Positions 1 through 6,801 of a stretch of DNA of 7,816 nt are shown in pieces. Origin of the DNA: Calditrichota bacterium (GTDB lineage: Bacteria; Calditrichota; Calditrichia; RBG-13-44-9); the NCBI GenBank assembly GCA_024276455.1, contig JAJRXE010000534.1:1-7816 (forward strand). The letters run 5' to 3'. Position numbers and translations under genes: made by a program. The notes beneath the pieces were generated by a model. The model was not told where the DNA came from. It searched no databases and saw only the letters and a program-made list of their open reading frames with translations. Positions within the stretch are counted from its first letter, which is position 1; the number at the start of each line of letters is the position of its first letter.

Positions 1-1
1 C

Positions 2-541
2 CATCGGGCGCCCCTGCGCCAGGCCTGGGATTTGACCGGTGGCGATCAGTTCTTCTACATCGACCAGCGCGACAGCAGCAGCGGCTGGACCTACTATACC
101 GTGATAGCCAAAGCGCCGGACGATGCCGCCGGACTGAGCATGCGGGCTCGTTTCACCTCTTTCCCCAAAGGCTACGCCTGGTACGACGACTTCTCCATTG
201 AAGAAATCGAAGCGGTGATTGTCAGCGTGGAAGATCCGGCGACCCGCGAAACCACCCTAAGTTACGATTACCAACTTCTGCAAAACTATCCAAACCCCTT
301 CAACCCGGAAACAATCATCGAATACAAAGTTCCTAAAATGGGACAGGTGAAACTGGTTATATACAACTCTCTGGGACAGAAAGTTCGAACTCTGGTGGAC
401 AAAATTCAGTCCCCGGGAACCTACCAGGTCATCTGGGACGGACTGGACGATTACGGACAGAGGGTAGCAACCGGTGTTTACATTTACCAGTTAAAAGGCA
501 AAAACGCCCTCATCACAAAGAAGATGTTACTCATTAAATAA
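2..541 (+). CDS. C-terminal part of a secreted protein with a type IX sorting domain (5' end outside window)
   Basis: The frame is open from the first bases of the window, so this is the 3' end of a longer gene; the TTG at 32 is only an internal codon. About 179 residues are visible. The first ~70 end in an alternating hydrophobic/aromatic pattern with AWYDDFSIEEIE (about 176-211), typical of the last strand of galactose-binding-like or carbohydrate-binding beta-sandwiches; this part is a tentative call. A short linker leads to a canonical C-terminal sorting domain: LLQNYPNPFNPET (275-313), then IYNSLGQKVRTLVD, W-D-G-x-D-D-Y-G-Q, GVYIYQL (473-493) and the basic tail KKMLLIK. In the family this FlgD-like Ig fold directs export across the outer membrane by the type IX system and is usually cleaved or anchored at the surface. 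The enzymatic or binding domain upstream cannot be seen. A terminator follows 14 nt after the stop, so it ends its own transcription unit. Confidence 0.9.
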   Translation, partial: HRAPLRQAWDLTGGDQFFYIDQRDSSSGWTYYTVIAKAPDDAAGLSMRARFTSFPKGYAWYDDFSIEEIEAVIVSVEDPATRETTLSYDYQLLQNYPNPFNPETIIEYKVPKMGQVKLVIYNSLGQKVRTLVDKIQSPGTYQVIWDGLDDYGQRVATGVYIYQLKGKNALITKKMLLIK

Positions 542-555
542 TTTCCCGAATTCTG

Positions 556-593
556 GGGGAGAGTTGGCAAGCATTGCGGCTCTCCCCTTTTTT
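556..593 (+). terminator. Rho-independent terminator after the first gene
   Basis: An 8-bp perfect GC-rich stem, GGGGAGAG (556-563) with CTCTCCCC (580-587), is followed directly by six T residues (588-593). The 16-nt loop contains a further 4-bp inner stem, GCAA (567-570) with TTGC (574-577). It lies 14 nt after the stop codon at 541, the expected place for the end of the upstream transcript, and it separates that gene from the three-gene cluster. Confidence 0.9.
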
Positions 594-672
594 AAAATTT
601 TGTGGAAAAATCGAGCAATTAGAAAGGCAGCAAAAGGCCGTACAACTACAAATCGTTAAAAATAATCTTTTG

Positions 673-700
673 GCCAAAATTACCGGTTTAATTTGTTGGC
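673..700 (+). other. Imperfect intergenic hairpin or inverted repeat
   Basis: GCCAA-AATTA (673-682) can pair with TAATT-TG-TTGGC (689-700) around the 6-nt loop CCGGTT. This gives ten base pairs interrupted by a 2-nt bulge. A short palindrome, CCGA-A-TCGG, follows at 702-710. There is no T-run after it, so it is not a standard terminator. It lies between the terminator of the preceding gene and the start of the receptor gene, and could be a regulator-binding site or, if transcription starts upstream of it, part of a 5' leader. I do not recognise a known riboswitch here. In AT-rich DNA a hairpin of this quality may also be chance. Confidence 0.3.
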
Positions 701-732
701 GCCGAATCGGACGCCCATCTGTAAGAAAAAAA

Positions 733-779
733 TTGAAAACAATCGGATTTCTTTAGAGATAAAGGTAAGAATTTACTAT
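733..779 (+). promoter_or_regulatory. Weak promoter candidate for the three-gene cluster
   Basis: A promoter is expected here because a terminator precedes and a co-oriented cluster follows. The best sigma70-like pieces are poor. TTGAAA (733-738, 5 of 6 to TTGACA) with GATAAA (758-763) has a long 19-nt spacer. TTTAGA (752-757) with TACTAT (774-779) has a 16-nt spacer. A small inverted repeat, ATTG-AAAA-CAAT, spans 732-743. Promoter consensus in this lineage is uncertain, so the exact position is a guess; only the need for a promoter between about 600 and 820 is well supported. Confidence 0.25.
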
Positions 780-823
780 TTTAAATAAGACGAAAAAACC
801 TTCTAATCTGGCGGAATAGTCCC

Positions 824-828
824 GGAGG
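824..828 (+). promoter_or_regulatory. Shine-Dalgarno site of the TonB-dependent receptor gene
   Basis: GGAGG sits 7 nt before the ATG at 836, ideal spacing. It fixes the start of the receptor gene, and the encoded N-terminus is a proper signal peptide. It is the strongest ribosome binding site in the window; the two downstream genes have weaker ones. Confidence 0.85.
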
Positions 829-835
829 AAAAAGA

Positions 836-3523
836 ATGAACCGCCTAAAACTGCACCATCTTTTCTCTCTTCTGTTCGTTTTTACCTTTTCCCTTTTTGC
901 AGGAACAACCGGAAAAATTGTTGGCGTGGTACAGGATGCCAGCACCGGCGAACCATTGCCCGGAGTAAACATTCTGATTGAGGGCACCAGCATGGGGGCG
1001 GCCACGGATGTGGACGGTTCCTACTTAATCATGGGGGTTCCACCCGGCACCTACACCTTGCGGGCCACCATGATTGGTTACAACGACGTGGTGGTGAGCA
1101 ATGTCCGGGTTAACGTGGATAAAACCACCCGGATCGATTTCAAACTCCGTCAAACCGTTCTGGAGTTAGGCGAAACCGTGGAAGTGGTGGCCGAACGTCC
1201 CATTGTAAAAAAAGATGTGACCTCCACGGAATCCAACATCAGCAGCGATGTTATTGCCAACCTGCCGGTAGAAAATTTTTCCGATGTGGTAAATCTGCAG
1301 GCAGGAGTGGTGGAAGGTCACTTTCGGGGCGGACGTCTGGGCGAAGTCGCCTACATGATTGACGGAATCCCGGTGAACGATGTTTACTCGGGAAGCTTCG
1401 GAATCGAGGTGGAAAACAGTGCCGTGGAGGAATTGAACGTTATCAGCGGAACGTTCAACGCCGAATACGGTCAAGCGATGTCCGGAGTAGTAAACATCGT
1501 TACTAAAGACGGTACCGACAAATTCCAGGGAAGCGGAACGCTTTACCTGGGCGACTATGTAAGCTCGCACGACAACATTTTTTGGAATATTAACCATCTT
1601 AATCCGGTTCGCAATTTGCAATTCAGCCTGAGCGGTCCGGTTCCGTTGTTCCGAAAACTGAAATTTTTCCTCAACGGCCGCATTTACCGAACCGACGGCT
1701 ACATCTACGGAAAAGAAGTTTTTGTCCCCACCGACCATTCCGATTTCAGCAAAGAGAAGCCGGAAGATTGGGTCATCATGAGTCACGGAAAAACCTACCC
1801 TTTCACCGAAGCCCGCGCCGAAAGCTTGATTCAGCATGCACCGGCGGTCCCCATGAATGCCCGCGATCGTTACACCGGAAATTTGAAATTGACCTACCAT
1901 CTGACTTCTGTGGACAAAATCAACTCTCAGACGCTTTACCAGTACGAAACATGGCAGGAATACGACCACCGCTTTCGGTTAAATCCCCAGGGAAATTACA
2001 AACGCTACCAGAACAGCATTAATCAAGCCATCATCTGGAACCACGTGTTCAGTCCCCGGACATTCATGGATTTGCGGTATTCCTATTTCTACACCCGCTA
2101 CAAACAGTATGTTTACGAAGATCCCTTCGACCCGCATTACGCCCCCAGTCAACGCTTGCAGGACGCCGGAGCGAACGCTTTTCTGAGCGGCGGACAACAA
2201 ATGTGGCATTTCCAGCGCAGCACCACCACACACTTAATCAAGGCGGATTTGACCAGTCAGGTCACCAATATGCACCAGGTTAAGATGGGGGTGGAAACCC
2301 GGAAACATCGGCTGTGGTTGCACGAGTTCGAGGTCGTTCCGGAACTTCCGGAACGGGTTCCTCCCCTCTCCCAATACAACAACAACGAATACTTGCATTA
2401 CCCGCTGGAGTTTTCCGCTTACCTGCAGGACAAAATGGAATTTCCCTACATGGTGGTCAATGCCGGGGTACGTTTCGATTATTTTGACCCGGACGGGAAG
2501 GTTCCCACCGATTTTCTGCGCCCCACGACCTCGCCGAAAAAGAAAGCCGATCCCAGCTACCAGATCAGTCCCCGTTTTGGCATTGCCTATCCGATCTCCG
2601 AAAAAGGGGTCATCCATGTGTCCTACGGACATTTTTTCCAGATTCCCAATTTCTTCTATTTGTACACCAATCCCGAATTTGAGGTTTACCCCCTGCAAAG
2701 CACCCCTTCCCCGCCTCCGCAAAGTTTGCTGAATACGGTTGGAAACGCTTCCTTAAAACCTCAGAAAACCGTTATTTACGAGATTGGCCTCCAGCAACAA
2801 ATCGGCCAGGAATACGGCTTAAACATCACCGCCTATTTCAAGGATATTCGCAATTTGCTGGGAACCCAGGTACTGTACACGCTGGAGGGATTCCGTTACG
2901 CCCGCTACATAAACCGGGACTATGGTTACGTGCGCGGAATTACCCTGGATTTCGAGAAACGTTACTCCCACGGGGTCAGCGCTTCCATCGATTACACTTT
3001 TCAGATTGCCAAGGGAAACGCATCCGACCCCAATTCCGCTTATCTGGACCAGCAAACCGATCCTCCGAAAGAGACCGTCAAGCAGCTGGTTCCCTTAAAC
3101 TGGGATCGCAGACACCAGGTCAACGCCACCATTACCCTGGGAATTCCCGGTAAATATGCGGTGACCATTGTCGGCCGTTTCGGGACGGGATTTCCTTACA
3201 CCCCCACCTTTCAATATGTACAAACGGCGGTGGAAAACAGCGGCCGGAAACCGAATGTGTACAATGTGGACATTTACGCTTACAAAGACTTCACCCTCTG
3301 GAGTCTGGACTTTTCTCTCTTCTTCCGGGTATTCAATCTGTTCGATCGGTTAAACGAGCGGGAAGTCTTTACGGACACCGGCCGGGCCGGCTACACCCTG
3401 GCGCCCCTTTATGTGGGCGGTCTGCGGCCCCGGGGCATCAATACCCTGGAAGAATATTTTATTCGACCCGATTTTTATTACGAACCGCGTCAAATCCAGC
3501 TTGGACTTCAACTTGAGTTTTAA
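836..3523 (+). CDS. TonB-dependent outer-membrane receptor with N-terminal carboxypeptidase-regulatory-like domain
   Basis: This 895-residue protein should be an outer-membrane gated channel that imports a ligand using TonB/ExbBD energy. Residues 1-22 are a signal peptide (basic start, hydrophobic core, ...SLFA|G). Residues about 26-105 form a CarboxypepD_reg-like beta-sandwich (GKIVGVVQDASTGEPLPGVN, DVDGSYLIMGVPPGTYTL), as in SusC-type receptors. ETVEVVAE at 113-120 resembles a TonB box. The plug domain follows to about 227, with MIDGIPVND (174-182) and the family signature NAEYGQAMSGVVNIVTKDGT (208-227). The remainder is a beta-barrel rich in alternating aromatic strands and ends in LGLQLEF, a terminal-aromatic signal for barrel assembly. 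The length is normal and the frame intact. It is the first gene of the cluster, 17 nt before the next. No SusD-type gene is visible within the window; a large secreted protein follows instead. The substrate cannot be predicted: peptide, glycan and metal complex are all possible. Family call sure, ligand unknown. Confidence 0.95.
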   Translation: MNRLKLHHLFSLLFVFTFSLFAGTTGKIVGVVQDASTGEPLPGVNILIEGTSMGAATDVDGSYLIMGVPPGTYTLRATMIGYNDVVVSNVRVNVDKTTRIDFKLRQTVLELGETVEVVAERPIVKKDVTSTESNISSDVIANLPVENFSDVVNLQAGVVEGHFRGGRLGEVAYMIDGIPVNDVYSGSFGIEVENSAVEELNVISGTFNAEYGQAMSGVVNIVTKDGTDKFQGSGTLYLGDYVSSHDNIFWNINHLNPVRNLQFSLSGPVPLFRKLKFFLNGRIYRTDGYIYGKEVFVPTDHSDFSKEKPEDWVIMSHGKTYPFTEARAESLIQHAPAVPMNARDRYTGNLKLTYHLTSVDKINSQTLYQYETWQEYDHRFRLNPQGNYKRYQNSINQAIIWNHVFSPRTFMDLRYSYFYTRYKQYVYEDPFDPHYAPSQRLQDAGANAFLSGGQQMWHFQRSTTTHLIKADLTSQVTNMHQVKMGVETRKHRLWLHEFEVVPELPERVPPLSQYNNNEYLHYPLEFSAYLQDKMEFPYMVVNAGVRFDYFDPDGKVPTDFLRPTTSPKKKADPSYQISPRFGIAYPISEKGVIHVSYGHFFQIPNFFYLYTNPEFEVYPLQSTPSPPPQSLLNTVGNASLKPQKTVIYEIGLQQQIGQEYGLNITAYFKDIRNLLGTQVLYTLEGFRYARYINRDYGYVRGITLDFEKRYSHGVSASIDYTFQIAKGNASDPNSAYLDQQTDPPKETVKQLVPLNWDRRHQVNATITLGIPGKYAVTIVGRFGTGFPYTPTFQYVQTAVENSGRKPNVYNVDIYAYKDFTLWSLDFSLFFRVFNLFDRLNEREVFTDTGRAGYTLAPLYVGGLRPRGINTLEEYFIRPDFYYEPRQIQLGLQLEF
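2336..2354 (+). repeat. Tandem 9-nt palindromic repeat inside the receptor gene
   Basis: TTCCGGAAC occurs twice head to tail (2337-2345 and 2346-2354), and the first copy with the preceding G forms the perfect palindrome GTTCCGGAAC. In frame it encodes V-P-E-L-P-E-R, a short proline-glutamate repeat probably in a barrel loop. It is most simply a coding micro-duplication; no regulatory role is claimed. Confidence 0.5.
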
Positions 3524-3540
3524 ATAAACGGGTAATAATC

Positions 3541-6500
3541 ATGAAGCAGAATAACGTACAGCTATTTTTTCTGATTTTTCTTCTCACCTGTTCTCTTGCC
3601 ATTGCCCAGCGGGTTCCCGATCCTCACGTGGGCGATCCGACCTTGCGCCGTCAGGGCATCATGGACGGCAACCTGGTCCGCACCATTTTCATCAATTGGG
3701 GAGAAATTGCCCACTGGCCCGACTCCCCTTCCGGCGAGTGGCCCAAAGGAACCGGCCACCAGTATGTGGACGGCGTGGCCCTGATTGTGCAGGCCCGCAC
3801 CATCGACAACAAAGGGAACGTCATCTACCCAATGGAAACGCAATACCGGGAATTTGTGGACGTGGGTCCCAACGGCGAATTGTGGGGCTGGGCACCCTTA
3901 CCGGGTTATTCCAACCCCAAAGCGCTGGAACCGGCCATGAGCGACGATCCCTTTACCTGGCCCGATCGCTGGCCGGATGAACCCGATTGGGTGAACCCCA
4001 ACGAGGTGCTCGACGGAATTGACAACGACAACAACGGTCTGGTGGACGATCTGGTGTACTGGAATGGCTTTTTCGGGAAGGGAGTTCGCAACGCCGACCT
4101 GGAAACGTACTTTGTGTTCGACGACGATCCGGATGAAGAGTGGGATTTTTACCCCGATCCGTCGGACACCAACCGCCGGGGGCTGGGATTAGAAGTGGCC
4201 GCCCGGTACTTTCAGTGGTCGCAGGTATTGGCAGAAGATGTTATTTTCGCCATTTATTTCATCACCAACGAGGGACAAACCGCTTACGACAGCACCTATT
4301 ACGCTTTTTACATTGACTGGGGAATTGGAGGCACCGACGATTCCAGCGACGACACAGGTGATTACGATCTGGATCTGGACATTGCCTGGGCCTGGGACTA
4401 CGACGGCTACGGTACCCCGGGACGCTGGTTTCCGGTGGGAGTCGCCGGATTTGCTTTTCTGGAAAGTCCCGGAATTAAAGATGACGGACGCGACAACGAC
4501 GGCGATGGCATTACTGACGAACGGCGCGACAGCGGTCCCGGCACTTTGATTGAGGGACAGGACGCGATTCTGGAATACGTTTCCACCCACTACAATTTGC
4601 AGGATTTCGAAAAGTTCATGGGTAAAATCACCAAGCGGCAGGCTTTTATTGCCGGAAAGTGGTGGACAGGCGAAGAAGATCTGGATTGGGTGGGTTACAC
4701 CGATCTGAATGAGAACGGACAGTGGGATCCCGGTGAACCGCTTAACGACGACGTGGGAGCGGATGGGATTGGTCCCCTGGATCCGAACTACACCGGTCCC
4801 GACGAGGGCGAAGCCGACGGTCGGCCCACCAAAGGCGAACCGGATTTTGACAAAACGGACAAAGACGAATCGGATCAGATTGGCCTCACCGGCTTCCGCA
4901 TTTTCCCGGTTCACACCTACGAGCTCTGGAACGAGGACCAGAACTGGGATGTGTTTCGTTCCGCCCCACCTCCCCATTCCGGTCAAATCACCGCCAATCT
5001 GGGCATGTTCTTCTCCTCCGGACCGTTTCCGCTGCAACCGCTGCAAACCGAAAACTACTCCATGGCCCTCATTTTCGCTGACGACAAAGACGATCTGGTG
5101 CGAACCCAAAAGACCGTGCAGCAAATTTACAATGCCGATTACCGTTTCGCCAAACCACCGGACAAGCCCACCCTCACCGCCATTCCCGGCGACGGGAAAG
5201 TGGTGCTCCTTTGGGATACCCGGGCGGAACAATCTTACGATCCCTTCTTGCAGGAATTCGATTTCGAAGGCTATCGGATTTACCGCAGTACCGAGCCGGA
5301 ATTCATGGAAAACCGCATCATCACCGATGCCTACGGCCGACTGACCTTCCGCAAACCGATTGCCCAGTTCGACCTGAAGGATGGCATCAAGGGACTGCAC
5401 CCCATCGATGTGCAGGGAGTCAAGTTTGATCTGGGTAACGACACCGGCTTGCGGCATGTGTACATCGACACCGACGTTCAAAACGGTCAGACCTACTACT
5501 ACGCAGTGGTTTCTTACGATCGCGGTTTTGTGGATACCAGCGCCATCGGAGAGATTACCGGCATTACCCCTTCGGAATGTCCCAGCGTAATTAAAGTGGA
5601 CATTGCCGGTAACGTGCAAACCGACATTAACACGGCGGTTGTGACGCCGGCAGCCTCGGCGGCCGGGTATCTGCCTCCGGAAATTGATGGGGAGATTTCC
5701 CGCGAAACCGCCGGAACCGGCTCCTTCGGGGTAGAACTCATTGTTCCGGATTCCATTAAAGACAGTCACACCTACCGAATTGAATTTGCAGACACCACCA
5801 CCCTGCACGACCACGGCACGGTGTTTTACCAGGTGTACGACGTAACCAACGATCAGAAAACCCTTTTACTGGATTCCACCGGATTTAGCGAGGAAACCGT
5901 TTCTCCCGTTGTGGACGGTTTTGTTCTGAAAATGACCAACGATCCGGAAGTTGACCTCGATTTACTCAACACCGGCTGGGTGGTCAGCAATCAGTCGCTG
6001 GAATGGGACGTGGGATTTGACAATCGTTTCAACATCTTCAATGTAAAATATCCGGCGGATTACGAAATTACTTTTTCCGATCATATTGTGGACACCTCCT
6101 ACAGTTTTCTGGGATTCCCGGCGGTTCCCACCAAGTTTTCTGTGTACAATCTGACCGAGGACAAACCGGCCAAGTTCCTCTTCAAAGAATTTTACGAACA
6201 GTACACCGACAACAATCTGACTCCGGTGACTCCCGGACAGAGCTCAGATTCCATTGAACAGATAATTATTGTGGAAGAGAATCCGGAGTCTCTGCTGAAA
6301 TACAGCACCAGCTGGCGCCTGTACCTGAAAGCCGACACCATTTTAAGCAGCGCCGATTTGCCGCAACCGGGAGACATTTTCCGCATCTCCACGAAGAAAC
6401 CTTTCCGCAGCGGCGATTACATCACCTTTAAAGTGCGGGGAGCCCGTTTCGACAACCAGAAGGCCAAAAGCGATCTGGACAAAATTGCCGTGGTGCCAAA

Positions 6501-6789
6501 CCCTTACGTGGTGGCAGCTACCTGGGAACCCCGCTCTCCGTACCGTTTCGGACGGGGCGAACGGCGCATTTTCTTTATTAATTTGCCACCCCGCTGCACA
6601 ATTCGGATTTACACCATTCGGGGTTATCTGGTGGACACCATTGAGCACGACAGCACTCTGGAAAACGGACAGGAGTCCTGGAACCTTCTGTCCAAAGACG
6701 GGCAGGAAATTGCTTACGGGGTGTACATTTACCACGTGGATGCCCCGGGAATCGGCGAAAAAATCGGGAAATTTGCAATCATTAAATAG
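3541..6789 (+). CDS. Large secreted modular protein: Ca-binding-type acidic loops, FN3-like module, divergent C-terminal sorting-type domain
   Basis: This 1082-residue protein has no recognised enzymatic domain. Residues 1-22 are a signal peptide (LFFLIFLLTCSLAIA|Q). An aromatic and acidic N-terminal region follows. Three Asp-rich loops look like EF-hand, dockerin or thrombospondin-type Ca2+ sites: DGIDNDNNGLVDD (158-170), DGRDNDGDGITDE (315-327) and DLNENGQWDPGE (388-399). The last continues into a very acidic block to about 452 (DDVGADG, GPDEGEADG, DKTDKDESDQIGLTGF). Residues about 539-685 resemble an enlarged fibronectin type III fold (GDGKVVLLWD, EGYRIYRS, GQTYYYAVVSYD at 649-660). After a beta-rich region, residues 981-1082 form a FlgD-like C-terminal domain: KIAVVPNPYVV, IRIYTIRGYLVDTIEHD, GVYIYHV (1060-1066), KFAIIK. 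Secretion and surface display are therefore likely. The start at 3541 is chosen because the signal peptide begins there; the upstream GGG (3530-3532) is only a weak ribosome site, so coupling to the receptor gene is plausible. It could be a surface ligand-capture partner of the receptor or a structural/adhesive protein. Confidence 0.9.
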   Translation: MKQNNVQLFFLIFLLTCSLAIAQRVPDPHVGDPTLRRQGIMDGNLVRTIFINWGEIAHWPDSPSGEWPKGTGHQYVDGVALIVQARTIDNKGNVIYPMETQYREFVDVGPNGELWGWAPLPGYSNPKALEPAMSDDPFTWPDRWPDEPDWVNPNEVLDGIDNDNNGLVDDLVYWNGFFGKGVRNADLETYFVFDDDPDEEWDFYPDPSDTNRRGLGLEVAARYFQWSQVLAEDVIFAIYFITNEGQTAYDSTYYAFYIDWGIGGTDDSSDDTGDYDLDLDIAWAWDYDGYGTPGRWFPVGVAGFAFLESPGIKDDGRDNDGDGITDERRDSGPGTLIEGQDAILEYVSTHYNLQDFEKFMGKITKRQAFIAGKWWTGEEDLDWVGYTDLNENGQWDPGEPLNDDVGADGIGPLDPNYTGPDEGEADGRPTKGEPDFDKTDKDESDQIGLTGFRIFPVHTYELWNEDQNWDVFRSAPPPHSGQITANLGMFFSSGPFPLQPLQTENYSMALIFADDKDDLVRTQKTVQQIYNADYRFAKPPDKPTLTAIPGDGKVVLLWDTRAEQSYDPFLQEFDFEGYRIYRSTEPEFMENRIITDAYGRLTFRKPIAQFDLKDGIKGLHPIDVQGVKFDLGNDTGLRHVYIDTDVQNGQTYYYAVVSYDRGFVDTSAIGEITGITPSECPSVIKVDIAGNVQTDINTAVVTPAASAAGYLPPEIDGEISRETAGTGSFGVELIVPDSIKDSHTYRIEFADTTTLHDHGTVFYQVYDVTNDQKTLLLDSTGFSEETVSPVVDGFVLKMTNDPEVDLDLLNTGWVVSNQSLEWDVGFDNRFNIFNVKYPADYEITFSDHIVDTSYSFLGFPAVPTKFSVYNLTEDKPAKFLFKEFYEQYTDNNLTPVTPGQSSDSIEQIIIVEENPESLLKYSTSWRLYLKADTILSSADLPQPGDIFRISTKKPFRSGDYITFKVRGARFDNQKAKSDLDKIAVVPNPYVVAATWEPRSPYRFGRGERRIFFINLPPRCTIRIYTIRGYLVDTIEHDSTLENGQESWNLLSKDGQEIAYGVYIYHVDAPGIGEKIGKFAIIK

Positions 6790-6791
6790 AT

Positions 6792-6797
6792 GGTGGG
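6792..6797 (+). promoter_or_regulatory. Probable ribosome binding site deciding the PorV-like gene start
   Basis: GGTGGG lies 4 nt before the ATG at 6802. An in-frame ATG at 6790 immediately follows the TAG stop of the preceding gene but has no purine-rich site of its own, so 6802 is preferred. The choice alters only four residues (MVGK) before the signal peptide. Start at 6790 by stop-start coupling cannot be excluded. Confidence 0.5.
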
Positions 6798-6801
6798 TAA
6801 A

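Noticed and set aside
574..756. 60-codon open frame in the intergenic region
   Set aside because: It uses a TTG codon located inside the terminator loop, has no Shine-Dalgarno site, and crosses AT-rich sequence with Lys/Arg-heavy, motif-free translation.
1166..1969. 267-codon open frame on the - strand inside the receptor gene
   Set aside because: It is antisense to the plug and first barrel strands of a clear TonB-dependent receptor, with no family resemblance and no separate regulatory signals. It is a coding shadow.
2336..2354. Double TTCCGGAAC palindrome as an operator or mobile-element target
   Set aside because: It lies in the middle of an intact barrel coding frame and reads as a simple Pro-Glu duplication; no other copies or flanking repeats were seen in the window.
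3524..3540. A separate promoter for the 1082-residue protein gene
   Set aside because: The gap is only 17 nt and contains no convincing promoter element or terminator; co-transcription with the receptor gene is simpler.
4189..5814. 541-codon open frame on the - strand inside the 1082-residue protein gene
   Set aside because: It lies wholly inside a well-supported + strand gene with signal peptide and recognisable domains. Its translation is low-complexity in Val/Gly/His with no signal peptide or known motif. The frame is long because the Asp- and Gly-rich, stop-poor + strand codons leave few complementary stops.
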